A stretch of DNA of 64,000 nt from Halorhabdus sp. BNX81. Lineage in GTDB: Archaea; Halobacteriota; Halobacteria; Halobacteriales; Haloarculaceae. The translations under genes were made by a program, and so were the position numbers. Below are positions 33,545 to 42,313 of the stretch, in pieces. Under the pieces are notes generated by a model that made no database searches, was not told the DNA's origin, and saw only the letters and a list, made by a program, of their open reading frames with translations. How positions within the stretch are numbered: position 1 is the first letter of the stretch; each line of letters opens with the position of its first letter. Location of the stretch: contig NZ_CP107254.1 in assembly GCF_029229925.1 (NCBI RefSeq), positions 372,001-436,000 of the forward strand. Reading direction: 5' to 3'.

Positions 33545-34141
33545 ATGCCGGTCATCGAGTGCGACCCGGCGGCCGCCCGCGAACGGCTGGAAGCCGCGGG
33601 CATCGCCGTCGAGTCGGGCAACACCGATCACGAGCGCTGGCGGGCCGAGTCCGATGGAGCGACCGCCGTCGCCTACGACGGGAAAGTCGTCGTGCAGGGC
33701 AGCGATCCCGGGAAACTGACCGCGGTCCTGACCGACGAGGGCGGGCGCGCGCACGTCTACGTCGACGGGGCCTCGCGTGGCAACCCCGGCCCGGCGGCCA
33801 TCGGCTGGGTGATTCTCACCGGCGACGGCGGCATCGTCACCGAGGGGGGCAAACGCATCGGCTCGACGACCAACAACCGCGCGGAGTACGAGGCGCTGAT
33901 TCACGCGCTGGAAATCGCCGCCGACTACGGCTTCGATTCCGTCGAAGTCCGCAGTGACTCCGAACTGGCCGTCCGCCAGGTTCGCGGTGAGTGGGACACC
34001 AACGATCCCGACCTCCGCGAGCGCCGCGTCCGGGTGCGGGAACTGTTTCGCGAATTCGACGACTGGTCGATCGAACACGTCCCCCGGGAGATCAACGAGC
34101 GCGCCGATTCACTCGCCAACGAGGCGTTCGAGGATGGGTAA
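33545..34141 (+). CDS. rnhA: Ribonuclease HI
   Basis: A 198-residue RNase HI, which degrades RNA in RNA/DNA hybrids. The catalytic carboxylates are D74 (YVDGAS), E114 (NRAEYEAL), D138 (RSDSEL) and D188 (ERADSLA). About 65 residues precede the catalytic domain, as in other haloarchaeal forms. The last 22 bp of the gene are duplicated in tandem, and the copy provides the ribosome-binding site and start of the next gene. Confidence 0.93.
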   Translation: MPVIECDPAAARERLEAAGIAVESGNTDHERWRAESDGATAVAYDGKVVVQGSDPGKLTAVLTDEGGRAHVYVDGASRGNPGPAAIGWVILTGDGGIVTEGGKRIGSTTNNRAEYEALIHALEIAADYGFDSVEVRSDSELAVRQVRGEWDTNDPDLRERRVRVRELFREFDDWSIEHVPREINERADSLANEAFEDG

Positions 34142-34164
34142 GGAGGCGTTCGAGGATGGCTGAG
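34121..34164 (+). repeat. Tandem 22-bp duplication of the rnhA 3' end
   Basis: 34121-34142 (GAGGCGTTCGAGGATGGGTA + AG) is repeated directly at 34143-34164 with two differences. The junction forms AAGGAGG at 34140-34146, and the second copy contains the ATG (34156) of the downstream gene, in the ATGGCTGAG that corresponds to the last codons of rnhA. Confidence 0.9.
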
Positions 34165-34767
34165 GGAGATTCGACAGACAGCGATACGACAGCCGGTGAC
34201 CTCCCGGCCGACGTGATCGAGACAGTCGAGCGACTCACCCGCCACGCGCGTCGCGCCGACGAGGAACGCGCCACGGGGCTTCGGGACCGCCGTGACGAAC
34301 TGCTGGCCGACCACGGCTTCGAGGCGCGCATCCGCTCGGAACGCGACGGCGACGTGCTGGTGTGTTATCCGACGGAATGGCTCGACGACGGGGAGGTCGT
34401 GCTCGATCGGATCGACGACCGTTCGCGCGCGGTCGAGCGCCCGCTCGACCCCGAAACCGACGCGGACTGGGAGACCGTCGACGCCGACAACCGCGCTGTC
34501 GTCGACGCGGTTGCGGAACGCCACGGCTCGGTCCGCGCCGCGAACGTGGCGGCGTTCGCCGACTTCATGAGCAACCATCACGCACTGCGGATCGCCGACG
34601 CGACCGCCGATCACGTCGCCGAGTTTCGTGCGGAATACTTCCCGCGCAACGCCTTCCCCGACGACGAGCAGCGTGCGGTCCTCACGGAGTCACTCGAACA
34701 CGCGTTCGAAGTCGTCGACGGCGAGTGTCCGTCGATCGACCGCGAGGCCAACGGCTATGACGTGTGA
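34156..34767 (+). CDS. Uncharacterised rnhA-operon protein
   Basis: A 203-residue acidic soluble protein that follows rnhA after 14 bp; this pair is conserved in haloarchaea, where the second gene is simply named rnhA operon protein. There is a helical N terminus (VIETVERLTRHARRADEERA), a beta region (VLVCYPTEWLDDGEVV) and a C-terminal helical part. A PTEW-LDDGEVVLDRIDD segment looks conserved. The start is ATG 34156 behind AAGGAGG. The role is unknown; an involvement in RNA or DNA metabolism is inferred from its neighbour. Confidence 0.8.
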   Translation: MAEGDSTDSDTTAGDLPADVIETVERLTRHARRADEERATGLRDRRDELLADHGFEARIRSERDGDVLVCYPTEWLDDGEVVLDRIDDRSRAVERPLDPETDADWETVDADNRAVVDAVAERHGSVRAANVAAFADFMSNHHALRIADATADHVAEFRAEYFPRNAFPDDEQRAVLTESLEHAFEVVDGECPSIDREANGYDV

Positions 34768-34817
34768 AAAAAGTCAACGCGAACTGCGCTGACGGACCGC
34801 GAATACTGTTCGGGACC

Positions 34818-35177
34818 TCAGGCCGCGTCTTCGAGCAGCTCTCGGATGTCGTCGGCGCGCGATTCCTCGGTGACCATCTTGCCGAACTCCCAGGCCAGTT
34901 GTTCGAGGAGGACTTCGTAGCCCTTCTCGGTGACGCTGTATTCGTTAGTTCGCTTGTCGAGCTCGCTCTTCTCGACGAGTTCCATCTCGACGAGGTCGTC
35001 GAGGTTCGGGTACAGCCGGCCGTGGTTGACGTCGGAGTCGTAGTACGTTTCGAGCTCGCGCTTGACGGCGAGGCCGTAGCGCGCTTCCTCGGCCAGGATG
35101 ACCAGGATGTTCTGCTGGAACGCACTGAGTTCTCGGGCAATGCTTGGAGGCGCGACTTCGGTTTGTGCCTCTGACAT
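34818..35177 (-). CDS. PadR-family transcriptional regulator
   Basis: A 119-residue winged HTH regulator of the PadR type. GLAVKRELETYYDSDVNHGRL is the recognition region and LVEKSELDKRTNEYSVTEKG the wing. A C-terminal helix follows for dimerisation. The start is ATG 35177 (MSEAQTEV), leaderless; TTTAACCTTTGTTAC lies about 25-35 bp upstream and contains the promoter. It is convergent with the rnhA operon gene. Its target is not evident; in haloarchaea many PadR genes are autoregulated. Confidence 0.88.
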   Translation of the reverse strand: MSEAQTEVAPPSIARELSAFQQNILVILAEEARYGLAVKRELETYYDSDVNHGRLYPNLDDLVEMELVEKSELDKRTNEYSVTEKGYEVLLEQLAWEFGKMVTEESRADDIRELLEDAA

Positions 35178-35459
35178 AACTAAAGGAATGTCATCCGGAC
35201 ATTTAACCTTTGTTACCTGTGGTCGGAGCGGCACGAATCTTTTCATCACTCTCTAAGAACGGTTCTGATTCGGTTAGCGCTCTTCTAACGACTGCTTTCT
35301 GTGAGTCCTCTTCTGAAAATACTGTTCCGAAGGGGTGGCACATGGCACCGAGGGACGATTTGCCGATCCGATAAATATCAAGATTGATATTCGGGTTGTC
35401 TTCGGGCTGGAACTCCCGACTCGAAAGGTCTTTTTGGTGGCCCCCGCCAGAGTCAGGTG

Positions 35460-35996
35460 ATGGTAAACCTCTTCGAAGCCCTCGAAGCGGGGCCGAACCC
35501 GCCCGAGGAGATCTACGCGGTCGTAGAGTGCCTCAAAGGCGAGCGCAACAAGTACGAGTACGACAAGGGCCTGCCGGGCGTCGTGTTGGATCGCGTCCTC
35601 CACAGCAACGTCCACTACCCCAGCGACTACGGGTTCATCCCGCAGTCCCATTACGACGACGACGATCCGCTGGACGTCCTCGTGCTCGTCGAGGACCAGA
35701 CGTTCCCGGGCTGTGTCATCGAGGCCCGCCCGGTCGCGCTGATGCAGATGGATGACGACGGCGAACAGGACGACAAGGTCATCGCCGTCCCCACCGAGGA
35801 CCCCCGCTACGACCACATCGAGGATCTCGATGACATCCCCCAGCAGACCCTCGACGAGATCGACGAGTTCTTCGCGACCTACAAGAACTTGGAGGAAGGC
35901 AAGGAAGTCGAGACGCTGGGCTGGGAGGACGCGGCCGCCGCCAAAGACGCCATCGAGCACTCCCGCGAGCTCTACGAGGAGAAGATCGCCGAGTAA
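35460..35996 (+). CDS. ppa: Inorganic pyrophosphatase (soluble, family I)
   Basis: A 178-residue family I pyrophosphatase, which hydrolyses PPi with Mg2+ and pulls nucleic-acid and aminoacyl-tRNA synthesis forward. Signature residues are visible: ERNKYEYDK, YPSDYGFIP and the metal site DDDDPLDVLVLV. Length is typical. The ATG at 35460 (MVNLFEALEAG) is preferred over a GTG three bases before. The gene stands alone with an A/T-containing promoter about 70 bp upstream (ATAAATATCAAG). Confidence 0.96.
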   Translation: MVNLFEALEAGPNPPEEIYAVVECLKGERNKYEYDKGLPGVVLDRVLHSNVHYPSDYGFIPQSHYDDDDPLDVLVLVEDQTFPGCVIEARPVALMQMDDDGEQDDKVIAVPTEDPRYDHIEDLDDIPQQTLDEIDEFFATYKNLEEGKEVETLGWEDAAAAKDAIEHSRELYEEKIAE

Positions 35997-36051
35997 CGCA
36001 GTCACAGCTACGATTCCCGCCGGTTATACCCCGCCACCGCGCCCATGCGGT

Positions 36052-36069
36052 ATAATTATGGGTAATTAT
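36052..36069. promoter_or_regulatory. ATAATTA-TGGG-TAATTAT inverted repeat
   Basis: A perfect 7-bp-arm inverted repeat, 36052-36058 with 36063-36069, forms an A/T pocket in G/C-rich DNA between ppa and the phosphodiesterase gene. It can be a TATA-box region with an operator for the short open frame that follows, or for the gene at 36304 about 240 bp downstream. Confidence 0.5.
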
Positions 36070-36099
36070 TTGCGTGTCCCGGCCCTGTTTTCGAGTGTG

Positions 36100-36216
36100 A
36101 TGGCAACCGAACGCCAAGCGGTCGGGATCGCTCACTACACCGTCGTCCCGGAGAACTTCAAACCGGCCGATTCAGCCCCCATGCCGGCCGAGCGTTCGGC
36201 CGATCGGGGCGACTGA
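36100..36216 (+). CDS. Possible 38-residue protein
   Basis: A short frame beginning MATERQAVGIAHYT and ending in TGA. It starts about 35 bp downstream of the A/T-rich inverted repeat, as a leaderless transcript would, but the sequence has no recognisable domain and could be non-coding. I list it because the promoter-like element has no other nearby start. Confidence 0.25.
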   Translation: MATERQAVGIAHYTVVPENFKPADSAPMPAERSADRGD

Positions 36217-36303
36217 CGGTGCAAGCCTTGCCGCCGTCGCGGTTAGCCGTCGGCCTCGGCCCCTAGAAGAACCTTCTTGTGTCAGACCACAGTATCGCGA
36301 GAT

Positions 36304-37647
36304 ATGGGTCTATTCGATCGGATACGCGGCGACGACGATCCGCGAGTCGCCTTTTTCGGCATCGATGGCGTCCCGTATAGCCTGATCGCCGAACACGACG
36401 AGGAGTTCGAGCACCTGCACGCACTCGCAACGGAGGGCGCGGGCGGGGCGATCGACAGTATCGTGCCGCCGGAATCGTCGGCCTGCTGGCCGTCGCTGAC
36501 GACTGGCGTCAACCCCGGCGAAACCGGCGTCTACGGCTTCCAGGACCGGGAAGTCGGCTCTGCGGAGACGTACGTCCCGATGGGGCGTGACGTCCAGGCC
36601 ACGCGGCTCTGGGATCGCGTCCAGTCGGCTGGCCGGGACGCAACGGTGCTGAACGTCCCCGTCACGTTCCCGCCACAGCGTGACGTCCAGCGGATGGTTT
36701 CGGGTTTTCTCTCCCCGGGCGTCGAGGAGGCCGCCTACCCGGATGAACTACGGGATACCCTGGAGGAGTTGGAGTACCGGATCGATGTCAACGCCAAACT
36801 CGGCCACGACGACGACAAGAGCGACTTCCTCGCGGACGCCCACGAGACCCTCGAAAAACGCTTCGAGGCGTTCAAACATTACATCGAGGCCGACGACTGG
36901 GACCTGTTTTTCGGCGTCTTCATGACGACCGACCGGGTCAACCACTTCCTGTTCAAACACTACGAGGAGGACGGCGAGTACAAGGAAGAATTCCTCGAGT
37001 TCTATCGGACGGTCGATCAGTACCTGGGTGAGCTCCGCGAGTTGCTGGATGACGACGTGACGATGATGGTCGCCAGCGATCACGGGTTTACCACACTCGA
37101 TTACGAGGTTCACCTCAACGAGTGGCTGGAGCAGGAGGGATGGCTCACGTTCGACACTGACGACCACGAGGAGCTTGCTGACCTCGACGAATCGACGAAG
37201 GCGTACTCGCTGATTCCCGGTCGGTTCTACATCAACCTGGAGGAGCGAGAAGCCAACGGCGGCGTCCCCGAGGAGGATTACGAGGACGTCCGGGCCGACC
37301 TCAAAGCGAAGCTACAAGCCCTCGAGGGGCCGGACGGGAATCCGGTCGCCGACCGGGTCGTCACCAAGGAGGACGCGTTCCGGGGCGACCACGACGACAT
37401 CGCGCCGGATCTGGTCGTGATCCCGAACCACGGCTTCGACCTGAAGGCCGGGTTCAAGGGGAGCGAGTCGGTCTTCGGCACCGGCCCGCGCAACGGGATG
37501 CACAGCTTCGACAACGCCAGTTTGCTGATCGAAGACGACGACGCGACCGTCTCGGGCGCTGACCTGTACGACGTCGCCCCGACGATCCTCTCGCTCATGG
37601 ACGTCGAGTACGATCGTACCGACTTCGACGGGTCGAGCCTGGTCTGA
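36304..37647 (+). CDS. Alkaline-phosphatase-superfamily phosphodiesterase
   Basis: A 447-residue protein of the type I phosphodiesterase/nucleotide pyrophosphatase group. FFGIDGVPYSLI near residue 15 gives the first metal ligand (Asp); ESSACWPSLTTGVNPG near 60 carries the nucleophile Ser/Thr region; and MMVASDHGF near 260 supplies a metal-binding Asp-His. It should hydrolyse a phosphodiester or phosphonate; the substrate is unknown. No signal peptide is present, so it acts in the cytoplasm. ATG 36304 (MGLFDRIRG) is preferred over an upstream start. Confidence 0.88.
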   Translation: MGLFDRIRGDDDPRVAFFGIDGVPYSLIAEHDEEFEHLHALATEGAGGAIDSIVPPESSACWPSLTTGVNPGETGVYGFQDREVGSAETYVPMGRDVQATRLWDRVQSAGRDATVLNVPVTFPPQRDVQRMVSGFLSPGVEEAAYPDELRDTLEELEYRIDVNAKLGHDDDKSDFLADAHETLEKRFEAFKHYIEADDWDLFFGVFMTTDRVNHFLFKHYEEDGEYKEEFLEFYRTVDQYLGELRELLDDDVTMMVASDHGFTTLDYEVHLNEWLEQEGWLTFDTDDHEELADLDESTKAYSLIPGRFYINLEEREANGGVPEEDYEDVRADLKAKLQALEGPDGNPVADRVVTKEDAFRGDHDDIAPDLVVIPNHGFDLKAGFKGSESVFGTGPRNGMHSFDNASLLIEDDDATVSGADLYDVAPTILSLMDVEYDRTDFDGSSLV

Positions 37648-37695
37648 AGCGCCGTCCCGCACCTTTTTGCGCCGACACCCCCTACCCCCGCATGG

Positions 37696-38343
37696 ATGGA
37701 TCTGGATCTGGACCCGGACCTGGGCGAGTCGCTGTCGGCCGAGGCCGAGCAGCGCGGTTTCGCGACGACCGAGGCGTACGTCCACTGGCTGCTCGAACAC
37801 CGCCAGTCGGTTCTGCAGCCGCCTGGTGAACGCATCGAGGCGCGCCTCGAACAGCTAGAGGGCCGCATCGAGTCGTTGACGCTGGCGCTGGAAGACGCCG
37901 GCGTCGAGCAGTCACCGGTGGCTACCAGTTCCGAGCCCGCGGCCTGGTTCGATGCGTCCCGGGAGACCGACACGTGGGACGACACAAGCAGTGGCGCGGC
38001 TACCGACACGGCGACGGGGACGCCCGGGACTGAGCCGACGCCCCAGGAACCCGATGCCGATGCCCCCGACGACGCCGCGGACCAAACCGGCTTCGCGTTC
38101 GGCGACGAAGCGGACGCCGAGGCGGCGACCGACGAGTCCGTCTCGGAGTTCGCGTATTCGGACGACCTCGAACCGCCCGGTGAGTCGACTGCGGAAGCTC
38201 CGGAACCGGCCTCGGAGCCCGAGGACGGGGCCGACGACGACGAGATCGCCGACGCCATCGCGGACATCGACATCGACGAGGAGGAGGCGACGGACACCGA
38301 AAGTGCGGAGGCAGAGCGCGCGAACGAACCCGATAACGAGTAG
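37696..38343 (+). CDS. Acidic protein with N-terminal coiled coil
   Basis: A 215-residue very acidic protein. The first 50 residues (MDLDLDPDLGES to FATTEAYVHWLLEHR) resemble the short helical region of CopG-like proteins, residues 50-75 form a coiled coil (ERIEARLEQLEGRIESL), and the rest is low-complexity Asp/Glu/Ala/Pro sequence, probably disordered. It lies immediately before the convergent cetZ gene. Function unknown. Confidence 0.65.
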   Translation: MDLDLDPDLGESLSAEAEQRGFATTEAYVHWLLEHRQSVLQPPGERIEARLEQLEGRIESLTLALEDAGVEQSPVATSSEPAAWFDASRETDTWDDTSSGAATDTATGTPGTEPTPQEPDADAPDDAADQTGFAFGDEADAEAATDESVSEFAYSDDLEPPGESTAEAPEPASEPEDGADDDEIADAIADIDIDEEEATDTESAEAERANEPDNE

Positions 38344-38361
38344 CGGTCGGGACGACTGTTT

Positions 38362-39441
38362 TTAAAAGAGGTTTTCGAGATCGTCGTTCTGGAAGTCCGC
38401 TGTCGGCTCGGCCTGTTGGTCGGCGGCCTGTTCGTAGGCTTCGGCGGCCCGGTCGAGAAACGCCTGGAGCCGTTTCGAGCGCTCGACGCCCCCGAGCAAC
38501 ACCAGCGCGGCGAGCCGGTCGCTATCGAGCGGGAAGTCACCGCCGCGAACTTCGAGGCTGCCGGTCTCGTCTTCGAGCCAGCTTCGGGCGCGCTCGACGC
38601 CCTTCCGGGAAATGCGATCCGGTTCGCCCGCGATCACGAGCAGTGCTGTCTCGGCCTTGACGGCGTTCGGGAGGCTGGTTCCGGTCAGGAGGGCGTTGCG
38701 GGCCAGGCTCGTGATCGTGTTGATGTTTTCGGCGCTGTCCTCGCTGGCCGCGGCGCTCGCGTAGCCGAGTGCCGCGATGCCGCCCGGCCGGAGCGTATTG
38801 ATGACTTCGCTGGAGTCGACGACGCTCTCGCCGACCCCGTCGATGACTTCACCGGAAGCGAGCAGCAAGCCGATGCGCTGGGCGATCTGGCGGTTGATCG
38901 TCTCGAAGCCTTCCTCGACGCTCTCGTCGGCGCTCTGCCAGGCGTCGTTGTCGACCAAAAGCGTCGCGTCGGCCTCGCGAGCGACGGTCTTCAGCGACCG
39001 ACCGGCGTTGGCCTGGTAGATCGACCCCTCGCTGCGGCCGGGCAGCACGCCGAGGACGTAGACGGGGATGTCGTAGATCCGCTTGAGTTCCTTCGCCAGG
39101 ACGGGTGCGCCGCCGCTCCCGGTACCCCCGCCCAGTCCGGCGACGACGAAGATACCCTCCGCCTGGGAGGTGATCCGGCCGTCGAGACCGTCGAGGACTT
39201 CCGTGGCCTCGCTCTGCATGATCTCCGCGCCGAGTTCGTTGTCGCCGCCGACCCCGTGGCCCTTGACCCGGTCCTGGCCGATCAACATCGTGTCGATCTC
39301 CAGGGGTTGGAGGTCCGCCCGGGCGGTGTTCACCGCGAGCGCGGCCCGGATCGCGTCAAATCCCATCTCGTAATCGTAAGTAGCCAGTGCCTGCGTGAGT
39401 TTTCCCCCGGCCTGGCCGAGACCAATCAGGACGACCTTCAT
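38362..39441 (-). CDS. cetZ: CetZ tubulin/FtsZ-family protein
   Basis: A 359-residue tubulin-superfamily GTPase of the archaeal CetZ group. The GTP-binding tubulin signature GGGTGSG is at 104-110, and the N-terminal MKVVLIGLGQAGGKL is diagnostic for CetZ rather than FtsZ. CetZ proteins form filaments that control cell shape and, in Haloferax, motility. The C terminus ends DDLENLF, a short conserved tail. It stands alone, facing a DUF5791 gene divergently. Confidence 0.93.
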   Translation of the reverse strand: MKVVLIGLGQAGGKLTQALATYDYEMGFDAIRAALAVNTARADLQPLEIDTMLIGQDRVKGHGVGGDNELGAEIMQSEATEVLDGLDGRITSQAEGIFVVAGLGGGTGSGGAPVLAKELKRIYDIPVYVLGVLPGRSEGSIYQANAGRSLKTVAREADATLLVDNDAWQSADESVEEGFETINRQIAQRIGLLLASGEVIDGVGESVVDSSEVINTLRPGGIAALGYASAAASEDSAENINTITSLARNALLTGTSLPNAVKAETALLVIAGEPDRISRKGVERARSWLEDETGSLEVRGGDFPLDSDRLAALVLLGGVERSKRLQAFLDRAAEAYEQAADQQAEPTADFQNDDLENLF

Positions 39442-39542
39442 ACTCCAGGGTTGGCCTACCGACTATTCAAACCTTGTGACAGTTCGGCGATGGTCGTGTC
39501 ATCAGTGCCCGCGCGCAAAACTACCGGTGGCGACGCCTCCTT

Positions 39543-39568
39543 GTAGGGCCCAACCCTACCGGGCCCTA
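39543..39568 (+). promoter_or_regulatory. Alternative hairpins overlapping the start codon of the next gene
   Basis: Two mutually exclusive stems can form. GTAGGG (39543-39548) can pair with CCCTAC (39554-39559), or TAGGGCCC (39544-39551) with GGGCCCTA (39561-39568). The second stem reaches into the ATG at 39568. If the transcript includes this region, the switch would expose or hide the start; on DNA it could be an operator. Confidence 0.45.
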
Positions 39569-39990
39569 TGCTCGCAGCTGTGGACGTTGACGGCCACGAT
39601 GCGCCGTCACTCCGTCGTGCGTACGAGGCGGTCGTCACGGACGCCGTCGAAACGGTCGGGGAACACGCCGTCGTCGAAGGGACTGCGCTCGACGGCGACA
39701 CTGTCAGCGCACTCGCCGACGAGGACGCCGAATCGCCGACGCTCACTCTCGCGGAAGCGGCCGCTATCGTGGCTCTCTCCACGGACCGTGACGCCGACGC
39801 CATCGCCGCCGAGGCGCGCGATCGGCTGTTGCTCGAACTGTCGAGCGCCGTTCTCGATGTGGACGCGCTCGCCCAGGGGCTCGATGGCGACGCGACTCCC
39901 AAGGAACTCCAGGCAAAGATGGAGGGACGCCATCCGATGAACCTCGCGGAGTACGCCGAGATTCGGGTCTTCGTCGCGGGGGAACGGTGA
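39568..39990 (+). CDS. Haloarchaeal DUF5791-like protein
   Basis: A 140-residue soluble acidic protein. The C terminus, PKELQAKMEGRHPMNLAEYA, and the middle LTLAEAAAIVALS are as I remember from the DUF5791 family, which has no known function. It is coupled to the SDR gene downstream by a GTGA overlap. The ATG at 39568 overlaps a strong palindrome. Predicted all-helical, no catalytic motif. Confidence 0.75.
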   Translation: MLAAVDVDGHDAPSLRRAYEAVVTDAVETVGEHAVVEGTALDGDTVSALADEDAESPTLTLAEAAAIVALSTDRDADAIAAEARDRLLLELSSAVLDVDALAQGLDGDATPKELQAKMEGRHPMNLAEYAEIRVFVAGER

Positions 39991-40886
39991 CCCGCGTCGC
40001 CATTCTGGGGTGTGGCTACGTCGGGTGTGAACTCGCCCGCCAACTCGGCGAGGCCGGCCATCACGTCGTCGGCGTTCGCCGGTCGGATGCGGGACTCGCG
40101 GCGGTCGAAGAAGCCGGGGCTGAACCTGTCCGGGCCGACGTCACGGACGCCGATTCCCTGGAATCGGTCCCGGACGCCGAGTGGGTGGTCTTCGCCGCGA
40201 GCGCCGGCGGCCGTGACGCCGACGCCGCCCGCGAGACCTACGTCGAGGGCCTTCGGACGGCGATCGATCACTTCGCCGGTCGGGACAACGCGCCCGATCG
40301 GTTCGTCTACACGTCGAGTACGGGCGTCTACGGCGACCACGACGGCGAGTGGGTCGACGAGGAGACCCCCCTCGACCCCGGCGACGAGCGGACCGAAATC
40401 CTGGCCGAGGCCGAACGGCTGGCCCGTGAGCGCCCGCCGGCGGGCATCGACGGGACGGTCGCCCGCTTTGGCGGGTTGTACGGCCCGGATCGCTACCGCT
40501 TACAGCGATACCTCGACGGCCCGGTCACGGCCGGCGTGCTCAACATGGTCCATCGCGACGACGCCGCCGGCGCGGTCCGGTTCCTGCTCTCTACCGACCG
40601 CGGCCGTGGCGAACTCGTCAACGTCGTCGACGACGAACCGGTAGAGAAGTGGGGATTCGCCGACTGGCTGGCCGAACAGTGTGACGTCGAGTTCCCGCCG
40701 AAACAGACGGTCGAACAACGACTCGCCGACGTCGACCGGGCGTCGACCCGCCGGCGAATCCGCTCGAGCAAACGCGTCAGCAACGACCGACTCCGGGCGG
40801 ACGGCTACGAGTTTGCGTTCCCGACCTATCGCGAGGGCTATCGCGCGGCGATCGATCGCTATCGGGCCGAGGACGGGGGATCCTGA
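39987..40886 (+). CDS. NAD-dependent epimerase/dehydratase (extended SDR)
   Basis: A 299-residue SDR. The N-terminal GCGYVGCELARQLGE is the NAD(P)-binding Rossmann motif, and VYTSSTGVYGDHDGEW gives the catalytic region, although the usual YxxxK is not obvious. It resembles YeeZ-like proteins, which modify nucleotide sugars or similar molecules. The GTG start at 39987 overlaps the stop of the DUF5791-like gene, so they are cotranscribed. The substrate is unknown. Confidence 0.85.
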   Translation: MTRVAILGCGYVGCELARQLGEAGHHVVGVRRSDAGLAAVEEAGAEPVRADVTDADSLESVPDAEWVVFAASAGGRDADAARETYVEGLRTAIDHFAGRDNAPDRFVYTSSTGVYGDHDGEWVDEETPLDPGDERTEILAEAERLARERPPAGIDGTVARFGGLYGPDRYRLQRYLDGPVTAGVLNMVHRDDAAGAVRFLLSTDRGRGELVNVVDDEPVEKWGFADWLAEQCDVEFPPKQTVEQRLADVDRASTRRRIRSSKRVSNDRLRADGYEFAFPTYREGYRAAIDRYRAEDGGS

Positions 40887-41043
40887 GCGCCCCTTCCCCT
40901 CGAACGACGCACTCGCCACAGACTGCCACCCAGCGGATCGCTGCCGGCTGTGCCGTCGGTTATGTCGGGTTTCTACCGTCCGCATTTGTTTTGACCCTTC
41001 TCTAAACGATCTCTCGTGTGTTTGCCGAACCTTCTTAACAGAT

Positions 41044-41060
41044 CGGAGAGACAGTCTCCG
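41044..41060. promoter_or_regulatory. CGGAGA-GACAG-TCTCCG inverted repeat before the DHH gene
   Basis: A 6-bp-arm inverted repeat ends two bases before the ATG at 41063. TTCTTAAC about 30 bp upstream of the ATG is the likely TATA box, so the repeat would lie across the transcription start, a good place for an operator. Confidence 0.4.
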
Positions 41061-41062
41061 GT

Positions 41063-42250
41063 ATGTCGGTCCCGGGCCCCGCTGCTGGCGCGGTCGGACA
41101 GGTGGGTGTGGAAGAGTTCCTCGACCGCGTGACAGCCGATCCATTGCTCGCCGCGGCAGTGATCGTTGCCGTCCTCCTCGTGCTCATCGGTCTTGCCCTG
41201 ATTGTCCGCAGAGTTCGGCGATCCCCCGGGCAACGCCTCCGTCGAATCCTGGCGGACCACGATCGGGTGAGCGTCCTGATGCATCCAAATCCCGATCCTG
41301 ACGCGATGGCGGCCGCCCAGGGCGTCGCGGAACTCGCGTCGGCCGTCGATACCGAAGCCGTCCTCCAGCACGCGGGCCAGATTCGCCACCAGGAGAACCG
41401 CGCGTTCGAGACCGTCCTCGATCTCGACCTCGAACAGATCGAGACAGCCGGCGATATCGACGCCGATCCGATCGTCCTCGTCGACCACAACGAAGCGCGT
41501 GGGTTCCCCGGTGCGGACGGGATCGAACCCGTCGCCGTCATCGACCATCATCCCGGTGACGGCACCGGGACGGTGTTCACCGACATCCGGCCGGAGTACG
41601 GGGCCTGTGCGACGATCGTCGCCGAGTATTTCGAGGAACAGGGTATCGAGCCGGGTGATCCCGACGCGGAGGAGTCAAGCGACGGTTGTACGCTCCCGAC
41701 GGCGGCGGCCACGGGACTGCTCTATGGCATCCAGGCGGACACGAACCATCTGACGAAAGGCTGTTCGCCCGCCGAGTTCGGTGCCGCATCGTACCTCTAT
41801 GCGGGGATCGACGAGGAGGCACTCGACCGGATTGCCAACCCGGAAGTCGACACCGAGGTGCTCGAAGTCAAAGCCCGGGCGATCACCGCACGGGACGTTC
41901 GTGGTGCCTTTGCGTGTAGCGACGTCGGGACGATCTCGAACGTCGACGCAATTCCGCAGGCGGCCGACGAACTCCTGCGACTGGAAGGTGTGACGGCGAT
42001 CGTCGTCTTTGGCGAAGTCGAGGACACGCTTCACCTCTCGGGGCGTTCGCGTGACGATCGCGTTCACATGGGCAAGGCCCTGCAGGCGGCTGTCGAGGAC
42101 ATTCCCATGGCCGAGGCCGGCGGGCACGCCCGAATGGGCGGGGGCCAGATCAGCGTCGAGCACATGAACGGCCTCGGGCCGGGCGAGGGCGTGACGCGGG
42201 CGGACGTCCAGGAGCGACTGTTCGAGGCGATGACAGGCGACCGGCAGTGA
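41063..42250 (+). CDS. DHH-family phosphoesterase with membrane anchor
   Basis: A 395-residue protein. One hydrophobic helix at about residues 30-47 anchors it, with the rest cytoplasmic. The DHH domain carries HPNPDPDAMAAA, VDHNE and DHHPGDG (metal ligands), and the DHHA1 domain at the end has GGHARMGGGQ. The family cleaves short oligonucleotides or cyclic dinucleotides (NrnA/GdpP-like). A degradation role for cyclic di-AMP or nanoRNA at the membrane is plausible but unproven. TTCTTAAC about 30 bp upstream supports the ATG. Confidence 0.9.
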   Translation: MSVPGPAAGAVGQVGVEEFLDRVTADPLLAAAVIVAVLLVLIGLALIVRRVRRSPGQRLRRILADHDRVSVLMHPNPDPDAMAAAQGVAELASAVDTEAVLQHAGQIRHQENRAFETVLDLDLEQIETAGDIDADPIVLVDHNEARGFPGADGIEPVAVIDHHPGDGTGTVFTDIRPEYGACATIVAEYFEEQGIEPGDPDAEESSDGCTLPTAAATGLLYGIQADTNHLTKGCSPAEFGAASYLYAGIDEEALDRIANPEVDTEVLEVKARAITARDVRGAFACSDVGTISNVDAIPQAADELLRLEGVTAIVVFGEVEDTLHLSGRSRDDRVHMGKALQAAVEDIPMAEAGGHARMGGGQISVEHMNGLGPGEGVTRADVQERLFEAMTGDRQ

Positions 42251-42313
42251 CACGATCCGCTGGAACAGATCCGCTCAGTGGCTGTAAATCATCTCTCTGG
42301 GGGTATGACTGGC

